A stretch of 61,798 bases of DNA, from assembly GCF_023715505.1 (NCBI RefSeq), contig NZ_JAMBOH010000031.1, positions 1 to 61,798 on the forward strand, given 5' to 3'. This document shows positions 8,531-18,450 of the stretch, piece after piece. The notes under the pieces were generated by a model. That model was not told the DNA's origin and searched no databases. It worked only from the letters and a program-made list of their open reading frames with translations. The DNA is from Neobacillus cucumis (GTDB lineage: Bacteria; Bacillota; Bacilli; Bacillales_B; DSM-18226). A program made the translations under genes and the position numbers. How positions within the stretch are numbered: the stretch's first letter is position 1; each line of letters opens with the position of its first letter.

Positions 8531-8646
8531 TTTCACATATATATCGGAGATCCATCTGACATTGAAGCTCTTTTCTTTTTACAAGCGGTGCAGATTAACC
8601 AGTAATTAATATACACTGTGAAAATATGTAAAAATAGAAAAATAAT
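8531..8646 (+). repeat. Dispersed repeat, copy A (matches 16815-16935)
   Basis: About 115 bases here align with 16815-16935. Shared blocks include CACATATAT, CATCTG, and AGTAATTAATAT followed by AATATGT and AAAATAG. Copy A ends about 25 bases before a gene with a good ribosome binding site (ATG at 8671); copy B ends about 30 bases before signal peptidase (16966). It may be a duplicated promoter region. Confidence 0.6.
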
Positions 8647-8706
8647 AAGGCCAAGTAGGAGCTGAATAGGATGAAAACGTTTGATTTATAATCAGGAACA
8701 AAAGTA

Positions 8707-8991
8707 ATGGTTGACGAAAGTAGAATAGTAATAGAAAGAACAGGTGGAAAAAGTGCGATGAAGGGTTTGTTTGCAGGGAGAGCAATGGGGCAAATGATCA
8801 TAAAAACATCAGCAGTGACAGGATTAATTCATTATGCCGACTATTTAATGATTTGTGCTTCTGGACTTCCAACTCCCAATGATTTTAAATTATCCAGCGG
8901 TGCAGAGATTAATCAATATCCTAACTGTATTGTGGCAAAAGAAGGCGAATTAGAAGAGTTATATCAATTTCTCAATGGATTTATCAAGTAA
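8707..8991 (+). CDS. Hypothetical protein, 94 residues, apparent N-terminal interruption
   Basis: The frame reads VIERTGGKSAMKGLFAGRAM and ends in ELYQFLNGFIK. The same frame continues upstream without a break except one TAA at 8689-8691: an ATG at 8671 with a good AGGAG ten bases before it would give MKTFDL, the stop, then SGTKVMVDES. The native start is therefore probably 8671 and codon 7 has become a stop. Translation could restart at the ATG at 8707, where AGGAA lies eight bases upstream. Function unknown. The alternating hydrophobic pattern suggests a small beta-rich domain, but this is only an impression. Confidence 0.55.
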   Translation: MVDESRIVIERTGGKSAMKGLFAGRAMGQMIIKTSAVTGLIHYADYLMICASGLPTPNDFKLSSGAEINQYPNCIVAKEGELEELYQFLNGFIK

Positions 8992-9079
8992 AGATTACAT
9001 AAGAAGACTTAACCCTTTAAGGTCAGCCATTCTTTTTTACTAAAATTATCATCGGAAAAGATGTTTTGTTTGGCCCAGC

Positions 9080-9348
9080 TGTAACATCGCTACTGTTGGT
9101 CATCCAATCAAACCCAATTATGTTACAGGTGTTTGGATTAACATAGCTGTAGAGCATACTTGTAGTGATGACGCAGATTATGGATGGGATCATGTTGTAA
9201 TTGCAACCGATGGAACTTCAACCATTAGTGAAGAATGGCAAGAAGCAGCATTAAATTATGCAATGAAAATATAGCTGCAAAAATCACTGAAGAAGAATTG
9301 TTAGCAATATGTAGTAAACTTTTTATAAAGGAGATGTATAAAGGTTGA
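9080..9348 (+). pseudogene. Isochorismatase-like cysteine hydrolase, 3' fragment with frameshift
   Basis: The frame from 9080 reads ATVGHPIKPNYVTGVWINIA, then DDADYGWDHVVIATDGTST and EEWQEAALNYAMKI, typical of the C-terminal half of cysteine hydrolases of the isochorismatase superfamily. It stops at TAG 9272-9274. The expected tail (AAKITEEELLAI) continues in another frame to TGA 9346-9348. The N-terminal half with the catalytic Asp and Lys is missing. This is gene debris, not a working enzyme. Confidence 0.7.
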
Positions 9349-9380
9349 ATCTTAATTTCAATCTTGCACATCTCTTTTTT
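9331..9380 (+). terminator. Terminator at the end of the hydrolase fragment
   Basis: GAGATGT (9331-9337) pairs with ACATCTC (9368-9374), followed by six T residues. Confidence 0.6.
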
Positions 9381-9884
9381 AATTATTTAGGTTAGTAGGA
9401 AAAGTTATTTGTCTATTTACAATTGGGGTTTCTTGCTTCTCCTGGTTAAATACCGAAAGGGGACAATAGATGGTGGGTTCGTATTAGAAAACTAATGCTT
9501 CCTAAAAGGAAGCAAGGGGATAAACCCTAGCCTGAGGTATTTATCTTATGTTGAAATAAATTACTTTATAAAGGTGGAGATAAACAGATAAGATGGGAAG
9601 GGTTGGTATTTTAACCCTATTCATTGTGGGCTAAAAGGTATATGCGCTACTGTCGAGGGGATGAACTGGATTTTATCAGGTTAGTGTATGGTAAGATCTA
9701 GCTATTTTTGAAAGTTGAACTCTAACTCTTCCTAATTTAATTATAACATACAAAAAATGGATAATATAGACTGTTTATTCTTATTTGCTACTGCTAAAAT
9801 ACAATAGAACTTTAATTAGTTTTGATGAGATGGATTAATATATCAAAGAAACCACAAGAAATGTAATGGTTAGGGGAGAATTAG
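9381..9884 (+). promoter_or_regulatory. Long leader-like region before the rifampicin phosphotransferase gene
   Basis: No gene was found in these 500 bases. Several compact hairpins are present: GCTTCCT-AAA-AGGAAGC (9497-9513), AGGG(9515-9518)/CCCT(9525-9528) and AGGGTT/AACCCT (9599-9618). The density of short stems suggests a structured 5' leader that could attenuate the downstream gene. I see no clear vegetative promoter with a normal spacer; TTGAAC at 9715 and TATAAC at 9742 are 21 bases apart. Confidence 0.35.
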
Positions 9885-12485
<2,601 letters not shown>

Positions 12486-12540
12486 TAGTTGAATACCTTA
12501 TAGCTTATGCTTCAAAAATATCAAAGTTGGTAAAAACAGT

Positions 12541-12936
12541 ATGAAAATCATTGTTACCAGTATATTCGTACAAGATCAAGACAGGGTACTGGGGTCTTAT
12601 TCAGAAAAGCTTGGGTTTGTAAAAAAAGAGGACGTTCCCGTCGGAGAATTTAGATGGTAACGCTTGTATCTCCCGATGACCAAGATGGTACCGAGCTTTT
12701 ATTCTAACCTAATGCCCATCCTGCCACGAAGGAGTATCAAAAGAAGATATTTGCCGATGGCATTCCAGCAACAATGTTTAGCGTTGCTGATATTCACAAA
12801 GAGTACAATCGGTTATTGGAATAAGGCGTGAGGTTTACTATGGAACCGACAAAAATGGGGGAATTCACTATAGCTGTCTTTGACGATACATGCGGCAATC
12901 TTATTCAAATAATGCAGAAGAACTTCATGACGAAAT
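12541..12936 (+). pseudogene. VOC/glyoxalase-family protein, frameshifted
   Basis: The reading starts MKIIVTSIFVQDQDRVLGSY and SEKLGFVKKEDVPVGEFRW, then meets TAG-equivalent stops and changes frame. The remainder is recognisable in pieces (VSPDDQDGTELL..., KKIFADGIPATMFSVADIHK, FTMEPTKMGEFTIAVFDDTC, GNLIQIMQK). These are typical of a small single-domain glyoxalase-fold protein of about 125 residues. At least two frameshifts separate the parts, so it is dead. Confidence 0.75.
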
Positions 12937-13014
12937 ATTCTAGTTCTAACGACTTTATTGATATGTTTTTAGTTGGGTGAAGTGTTTTTGTCAAACATTA
13001 AACCACTTTATGTT

Positions 13015-13053
13015 AACCCTGTCCTTTATTTAGGACGGGGTTATGGATTTTTT
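13015..13053 (+). terminator. Strong terminator
   Basis: AACCCTGTCC (13015-13024) pairs with GGACGGGGTT (13033-13042) with one G-T pair; a T run ends at 13053. Confidence 0.75.
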
Positions 13054-13229
13054 AGGTCTAAACGTAAATAAAAGAGATTGTTTTCAGTATCCATTACTTA
13101 CTTTAAAGTCATTTTGTATGGAGTAATAGTTAAAATAGAAATGGTAGGAAAGATCTTTTAAAAGACAAAAATAGAGCAAGTATTAGAATTTAAAATGTTC
13201 CGTTTTCGGTGAATACTATACAATAGAAC
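13054..13229. other. Spacer before the tandem repeat
   Basis: AT-rich, no gene or strong hairpin. The bases just before 13230 (GAATACTATACAATAGAAC) already resemble the tail of the repeat unit, so the array has a degenerate left edge. Confidence 0.4.
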
Positions 13230-13498
13230 TTATTGACGACCGCCACTTCAAAAAATCTTCCCTTACGGTAGACAATATAGCTTATTGACGACCGGTTACC
13301 TCAAAAATCTTCCATCACGGTAGACAATAAGGCTTATTGACGACCGGCCCCTTCAAAAATCTCCCATCAAGGTAGACAATAGAGCTGATTGACGACCGGT
13401 CACCTCAAAAATCTCCCATCAAGGTAGACAATAGAGCTGATTGACGACCGGTCACCTCAAAAAATCCCCCATCAGGGTAGCTGATTGACGACCGTTAT
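13230..13498 (+). repeat. 52-bp tandem repeat, six units
   Basis: Units begin at 13230, 13282, 13334, 13386, 13438 and 13482. The first four steps are exactly 52 bases; the fifth is 44 because nine bases around GACAATAGAG are missing and one is gained. Each unit starts T(T/G)ATTGACGACCG, then about 8 variable bases, TCAAAAATCT, C(C/T)CATCA and GGTAGACAAT. The two central units are almost identical; the outer ones have drifted. Since 52 is not a multiple of three and stops occur, it is not coding. It is a minisatellite in non-coding DNA. Confidence 0.9.
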
Positions 13499-13890
13499 CC
13501 ATACAAGAGCTTCGGGACAGCTCTTGTGTTTCCAATATGAATACAGAATCCTTCCTATACTTCCCTCGATACGAAGAGATGATCTCCCCACTGAAAAAAA
13601 GTTTATTTCAAACTAATAAAATGTTTTATCATGTTTCCTTCACATAGAGATACTATATTAAGACCTCTAAGGGAAGATTCATGTGCAATTCAGGTTTAGC
13701 CCAGCATAATGAATCCTGTACTAAACAATAGGAGTTGAACAAGACTTTGGAAATGTATGGTAAGATATAAGACAAGTGATAAATGTGGAGAGTGGCACTG
13801 ATAAAGGTACTCTTATAAAGAAATTAAAGAAGATATCCACCTTATTTTTCCTCATATCAAAATGCAGAAATAATAGAAAGAGGTAGAGTT
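13499..13890. other. Gene-free stretch with a perfect hairpin
   Basis: ACAAGAGCT (13503-13511) pairs with AGCTCTTGT (13518-13526) around TCGGGAC, followed by GTTTCC. This can stop transcription running through the tandem repeat. The rest up to 13890 holds no gene I can support. Confidence 0.5.
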
Positions 13891-14109
13891 TTGATAAAAA
13901 CTGTGGGTGTAGGTTTAATATCATTTATCGTTGTTAGCAGTTTACTATTATTGATAGGATACTTGTTTGATATTAAATTTTTTATGTTTAGTTTTTACCA
14001 AGAAACTTCAAAAGGGTTCGAAGCAGGAGGTTCAGTAATTCCTTTTATTATAGGGATAATTTGTAGCTATTTTGTTGGTAATTACTATCAAAATAGACAA
14101 CAAAGTTAA
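13891..14109 (+). CDS. Small membrane protein, 72 residues
   Basis: TTG start with AAAGAGGT five to twelve bases upstream. Two membrane spans are evident: residues 5-26 (VGVGLISFIVVSSLLLLIGY) and about 48-65 (VIPFIIGIICSYFVGNYY), joined by a loop with FYQETSKGFEAGG. The end is polar (QNRQQS). No family is recognised. The gene stands alone. Confidence 0.6.
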   Translation: MIKTVGVGLISFIVVSSLLLLIGYLFDIKFFMFSFYQETSKGFEAGGSVIPFIIGIICSYFVGNYYQNRQQS

Positions 14110-14533
14110 TGATACTGTTGCATCATTAAAATCCGTTATTAGCTTATTTATTTTCTGCCATCATATGTTTATCCTGTTTGTTTTAAAGTGCCTATTAGTC
14201 AAATAAAAGTACATATTAGTTATTCTGAAACAAGATTGTAAAATTAGGATTTTGTTTTGTGACGGATGAAGATAATTTTTAAATCCATACTCTTTTATCC
14301 ATCGGAAACTCCAAAATCTTAAAGTTCTCCATTTTCTGGTGACTGATTTTCAAAATGGATGGTTTGATCTAACGCCTTTTTCTTGAATATATTGTGAGGC
14401 AGCGGAAAAACGGCTAGAGGTAACCCTAGCCGCTTTTTCGTATAAATTTGTTTCGTAGCATAGTAAAATAACCATCAATACTATTATCAAAAGTTTTGCT
14501 TTAAAAAATTAAAAACTATAAAACACAAGTAGT
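14110..14533. other. Intergenic region with a strong terminator hairpin
   Basis: CGGCTAG (14411-14417) pairs with CTAGCCG (14425-14431), followed by CTTTTTCG. With the preceding AAAAA run it can also act on the minus strand, where the GerPB-like gene ends. No gene is seen in 14110-14400. Confidence 0.6.
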
Positions 14534-14749
14534 TTATGATTTCTGCCTTACTGCTGCTTGCAATGGGACAGCAAATTGTTGAGGGGCTGCTGGTACACCA
14601 ACTAATGAACTTCCTATTGTAGTATAGCCACTAGGAGGGACTCGTGGGACTTTACCAGCTCCACACCCAATTTGTAAAACACCACCATTGACCATTCCAC
14701 CAATTTTTAAATAACGGATATCAAATGTTTGTTGTAAATGTTTATCCAT
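14534..14749 (-). CDS. Spore germination protein, GerPB-like
   Basis: A protein of 71 residues if it starts at the ATG at 14749, which has GGGGTG five bases upstream; a GTG at 14758 would add three residues. The centre (IRYLKIGGMVNGGVLQIGCG) matches the GerPB/GerPF group of small spore proteins (INYLRxxxISxSSxxQIG), followed by a Pro-rich tail. GerP proteins sit in the spore coat and help germinants reach their receptors. In most Bacillaceae GerPB lies within gerPABCDEF; here it is alone, so it may be an orphan paralogue. The assignment rests on one motif and on size. Confidence 0.6.
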   Translation of the reverse strand: MDKHLQQTFDIRYLKIGGMVNGGVLQIGCGAGKVPRVPPSGYTTIGSSLVGVPAAPQQFAVPLQAAVRQKS

Positions 14750-15116
14750 TTCAATCACCCCTTATTTATATATGTTCAAAGTTACGGTTAAATTCTGATG
14801 ATACCAATAGTTAACGAGAAATTGATCATTAGGGTGAAAAATGAGTCCAATACGAAGAAAATGTGCAGTAAATGAGAAGGCGGCATGTAAACGATTGGTG
14901 GTGGATAGTTGAAGAATGAACAGATAATAATGAAACCTTTTTCTGAAAATATTGGTATAAAGCATATATTAAAAGGGAATGTCTTTATCAAAACTGGCTG
15001 CCATAAAAAGTCAGCCTTTTTGTTAATATGCTAACAGGACAGAATATTTGTTGAATAAGAAAACTATCTCGTTATTATCAGATTTAAGAAAAAGGATAAA
15101 CAAAGGGGTGTCGAAG

Positions 15117-15209
15117 GTGAAAAAAGCAATAAAATGGATTATCTTAATCATTGGAGCTGTATTCGGAGCGGTAGCGTGGAATTCCAATAAAAATGATGAG
15201 CAATACTGA
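15117..15209 (+). CDS. Single-span membrane peptide, 30 residues
   Basis: GTG start with AGGGG eight bases before it, TGA at 15207-15209. The peptide has a basic head (VKKAIKW), one hydrophobic segment (IILIIGAVFGAVAW) and a polar acidic tail (NSNKNDEQY). Positive-inside orientation would place the tail outside. No family is known to me. Good Shine-Dalgarno and clear amphiphilic design make it more credible than a chance frame. Confidence 0.5.
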   Translation: MKKAIKWIILIIGAVFGAVAWNSNKNDEQY

Positions 15210-15245
15210 TTGTAATTCTTTGTAAATTTCGTCCTTTTTTTTAGT

Positions 15246-16127
15246 CTAAAAATTGTATTTTCTCAAAGAAATAAAAAAGAAAATTCCTAGAGAAACAATG
15301 GTCCACATGAGTGAGATAGCCGGATTAATATTTGTGACAACAAAGAAGGATGGAATCTTACCCAAGGCAGAGTCATCCATCGGGAGGAACCACCCCAGCA
15401 GCATATTATCTGCTGCGTGCGCTCCAATCGACAATTCAGCACTGTTCGTTTTTAAGGTAATATACACCAAATGAATCCAGTTAACAAATAATCCGCTCCA
15501 ACCAATAGGGGGAATACCCCATTTCAGGATTGGTGAAATGGCGCGCGCCAAAAATCGAGCCAACTATTAGAGATAAAAGAAAAGAATGCGAACCCATTTT
15601 CCGAAAAACCGCAAGAGATATCCTCTGAAAAATAATTCCTCACAGGTTGTTTGAATGGGAGTAGAAACCCGCACGAGCATAAATAAAATCAAAAAATCAG
15701 AAACTTTGACATCGTTGAATGACTAATCCCCAGGGTTTAAGAGGCGATTGAGGATGGAAGTCAAACCTGAGATGACAAAGTAGGTAATAAATCCAAGTCC
15801 TATTCTCTTCCAATCTATTTTTCTATTGGGCGTAATGAGTGATCTGAATTTCCGTTTATGAATGAAACGAATTGCGACAAAAAGGCCTAAAAGCCAAAAC
15901 CAAAATGGTGAATTCATCAAGGTAAAATAAAGTAACGGGTTAATTCCCACATAATCATCTTTATTAAAATCAAAATAGGTATTGGGGTACCCATCCGTAT
16001 GAACGATCCATTCACTAATGATGGCATAAAACAGCGTCCCGACAAAGATAAACAGAATAATGAAAATTAATGAAGATAAATACCGCTTTCAGCTATTCTT
16101 GCCTTTTATTGTACTAATAAAATCCAA
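15246..16127 (-). pseudogene. CPBP intramembrane protease, inactivated second copy
   Basis: Nearly the whole of the gene at 7080-7973 is repeated here in the same orientation. Three lesions are visible by comparison. Trp12 has become TGA (NS-stop-KR instead of NSWKR), counting from the TTG at 16125-16127. A Tyr codon is now TAG at 15723-15725 (LLNPGD-stop instead of LLNPGDYSFND). A frameshift near 15545 separates the C-terminal piece. The last 80 residues (TNSAELSIGAHAADNMLLGW and onward) remain almost identical to the intact copy. The duplication is therefore moderately old and this copy is dead. Confidence 0.88.
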
Positions 16128-16253
16128 TTATATTTACACCAACATTCTAGTATTACACTTTGGTTAGTTGTAGTAAACTGCTTGAATAAATTCCCGGATA
16201 TTTTTTTATAAGGCTGTTTTCTAAAACTTTGATGCAATGAAGGTTCCCCTCTG

Positions 16254-16718
16254 CTACTTAATCAAGAATGTCTCCCCTTTTTCATCAAATGCACGCTTAA
16301 AATCAAATGCAAAAGGTGTGGAACCATGCTGAATATAATGGTTGTATCGCTTGAATGCCTCCTCCCATGAGATATCCATCACCTTTTCTGTCCACCAAAC
16401 TACATAAGAAAGGTGTTTCTCCGGATACGTTTCTATCCATTTGCCTCTATCTCGTAATGCTTGCATATGTTGTCCTGAATAGGTAAAGCGATTTAAGGAT
16501 TGAAGGCTTCTCCATACAGTTAGTGTAAGAATAGGTGAACCATTTCCCTTTACCGTTTCTTCAGGGAAAGGAACTCCTTCAGGTGAAAACGCCTCGATAA
16601 GTCCTGATTTAGTTGCCTGACGATATACATCATTCCCTACTTGAAAAAATTCACGAGAGGCAGAGTGGTCATAGGGGTGTTTTAGCCTACCAACAGTATA
16701 GATTGAAACTAACGCCAT
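16254..16718 (-). CDS. DUF3291 domain protein
   Basis: A 154-residue soluble protein starting at 16718, chosen because GGAGGG lies eight bases before that ATG; an upstream ATG at 16736 has no binding site. The pattern (SIYTVGRLKHPYDHSASREF, LTLTVWRSLQSLNRFTYSGQ, HLSYVVWWTEKVMDISWEEA) fits the DUF3291 family, related in fold to antibiotic biosynthesis monooxygenases. Biochemical function is unknown. The gene lies between the dead CPBP copy and a repeat that is also found near the intact copy, as if inserted into the duplicated segment. Confidence 0.72.
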   Translation of the reverse strand: MALVSIYTVGRLKHPYDHSASREFFQVGNDVYRQATKSGLIEAFSPEGVPFPEETVKGNGSPILTLTVWRSLQSLNRFTYSGQHMQALRDRGKWIETYPEKHLSYVVWWTEKVMDISWEEAFKRYNHYIQHGSTPFAFDFKRAFDEKGETFLIK

Positions 16719-16814
16719 AAACAGCCCTCCATCCATAGTCTTTTCCTAAGATATATTCAAGTGAAAATGTGAAAATTCCTTTGTAAGCTATCTTGCCCTT
16801 TACTTTAAGTACAC

Positions 16815-16935
16815 AATTTTACACATATATCAGAGACTCATCTGTCATTGGGGCAGCTTTCCTTTTTAAAAAACGGAGCAGGTTAACAAGTAATTAATAT
16901 TAAATGTCTAAATATGTTAAAATAGGAAATAAATA
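16815..16935 (+). repeat. Dispersed repeat, copy B (matches 8531-8646)
   Basis: See copy A. Here the element ends about 30 bases before the signal peptidase gene and contains ATATGTTAAAATAGG, so it probably includes that promoter. Confidence 0.6.
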
Positions 16936-16965
16936 CATTGTTAGTATTGAGACAGAAGGAAAAAT

Positions 16966-17514
16966 ATGAACGTTCGTACAAAAAAAGAAATTTATTCATG
17001 GTTAAAATCAATTGCATTTGCATTCATCATCACTATTATTTGTAGACAATTTATCTTCACACCGACAACTGTATTTGGAGAATCCATGTCACCTACTTTT
17101 CAAGATGAAGATAGAGTTGTAATAAGTAAAATGTCTGAAATACAACGATTTGATGTGATTGTGTTTGATGCTCCAGATCTTGAGGGTAAACATTATATTA
17201 AAAGGGTAATCGGTCTTCCAGGAGACAGTATTGAAATGAAAGATGATGTGCTGTACATTAATGGAGAGGTATTACAAGAACCGTACTTAATAGAAAATAA
17301 ACGTGAAAATATATTAAATAGACTGACAGAGGACTTTTCATTACAAGAAAAAACTGGAGTATCTAAAGTGCCTGAAGGTAGGTTATTTGTAATGGGAGAT
17401 AATCGCTTGAAAAGTAAGGATAGCAGAATTTTCGGCTATGTTTCCTGCGACGCAGTTATTGGGGAAGTGAAATTTCGATATTATCCATTAAAAGAAATTG
17501 GCATACCTCAATGA
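16966..17514 (+). CDS. lepB: Type I signal peptidase
   Basis: A 182-residue membrane-anchored serine protease that removes signal peptides on the outer face of the membrane. One N-terminal span (SIAFAFIITIICRQFIF) is followed by the catalytic Ser in GESMSPTFQDEDRV, the catalytic Lys in YIKRVIGLPGDSIEM, and the conserved box GDNRLKSKDSRIFG (usually GDNRxxSxDSRxFG). The length matches SipS/SipT of Bacillus. It stands alone and is closed by a terminator, so it is probably one of several signal peptidase paralogues. Confidence 0.92.
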   Translation: MNVRTKKEIYSWLKSIAFAFIITIICRQFIFTPTTVFGESMSPTFQDEDRVVISKMSEIQRFDVIVFDAPDLEGKHYIKRVIGLPGDSIEMKDDVLYINGEVLQEPYLIENKRENILNRLTEDFSLQEKTGVSKVPEGRLFVMGDNRLKSKDSRIFGYVSCDAVIGEVKFRYYPLKEIGIPQ

Positions 17515-17633
17515 TAAGATTTAAATAAAAGCAGAAGAGGAAGAAGATTATAGTAAAATGGAGCAATGCTTTCAAAGGCATTGTCGTTTTGTTTCATACG
17601 TCAAAATAGAAATTTAAATTGTTACAATATTGA

Positions 17634-17672
17634 TAAAGGGACCTTTACAGGCGGTAAGGGTCCTTTATTAAT
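17634..17672 (+). terminator. Terminator between lepB and the IF-3 paralogue
   Basis: GGACC-T-TTAC pairs with GTAA-G-GGTCC across 17639-17663, flanked by AAAG and CTTTA and a T-rich tail. It lies between convergent genes. Confidence 0.65.
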
Positions 17673-17727
17673 TGTAACAGAATTTTTTATTTTCAAAATT
17701 TGAATATTTTACTCACGCCTTGATTTT

Positions 17728-18219
17728 TTATGGTTTTAAGATGATCGATAATATATGGCCTTGCAATGTCGCTTTTGTTTGAGACTTCACCAAGTGGCTA
17801 ACCTCGTTGCAAAAATGTGCGAGGAGTTCTTCGCCAAGGTTGATATGCGTGATTTCCCTTCCTCGGAAACGAACACTTACCTTTACATGATAACCTTTGG
17901 TTAAAAAGGAGATGGCGCTTTTTACTTTTGTTTGAAAGTCATTTTCGCCGATTGTGATAGACATACGTATTTCTTTTGTTTCGATTGTCTGCTGATTTTG
18001 TTTACTCTGCTTTTCTTTTTTCTGTAATTCAAATTTGTATTTTCCACCATCCAATATCTTACACACTGGCGGGTTTGAATCACTGATTTGAATAAGGTCT
18101 AATCCCATTTCAATCGCCATCTTAAGTGCCTGAGTGGTGGGAATCACTTGTTGACCGTTTTCTGAAACCAGTCTTACTTCCTTTGTTTGAATCCCTTCGT
18201 TCATAATAATATTTTTAAT
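17728..18219 (-). CDS. Translation initiation factor IF-3 paralogue with ATT start
   Basis: A 163-residue IF-3. The N-domain begins IMNEGIQTKEVRLVSENGQQ and carries NPPVCKILDGGKYKFELQKK; the C-domain carries KEIRMSITIGENDFQTK, FLTKGYHVKVSVRFRGREIT and HINLGEELL. The only start with a good binding site is ATT at 18217-18219: GGAGGG (18227-18232) lies seven bases before it. Canonical infC genes use AUU, which lets IF-3 repress its own synthesis. The nearest in-frame ATG (18204) is 22 bases from GGAGGG. The usual rpmI-rplT neighbours are absent and the sequence is more diverged than a housekeeping IF-3 (LDGGKYKF for MDYGKFKF), so this is probably an extra copy. Confidence 0.85.
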   Translation of the reverse strand: MKNIIMNEGIQTKEVRLVSENGQQVIPTTQALKMAIEMGLDLIQISDSNPPVCKILDGGKYKFELQKKEKQSKQNQQTIETKEIRMSITIGENDFQTKVKSAISFLTKGYHVKVSVRFRGREITHINLGEELLAHFCNEVSHLVKSQTKATLQGHILSIILKP

Positions 18220-18232
18220 CCATAATCCCTCC
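18217..18232 (-). promoter_or_regulatory. Ribosome binding site and AUU start of the IF-3 paralogue
   Basis: On the minus strand the order is GGAGGG, seven bases, ATT AAA AAT. An out-of-frame ATG lies three bases after GGAGGG and is too close to be used. The arrangement copies the discriminated AUU start of canonical infC. Confidence 0.75.
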
Positions 18233-18450
18233 AATTTACTAAATACAATTACCCTTAATTGAGGCATTCAAGCTCCAATTTTAAACTCATTATTACAATA
18301 TATGTTAAGAAATGAAGGATGGAAGGGCTATTTAGACATTTTTGAATAAAAATAATCATAAAAGACTCTTTTATTTTATAAAATCGTAGGAAGAGGTTTC
18401 TATTTATGACGTGTCCGTTATAAAAAAATGAGTCGAAGGGTGTTGCCGGA

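Noticed and set aside
13230..13498. CRISPR array
   Set aside because: The repeats adjoin each other with period 52; the 'spacers' would be only a few variable bases and are themselves partly conserved. No cas gene is near.
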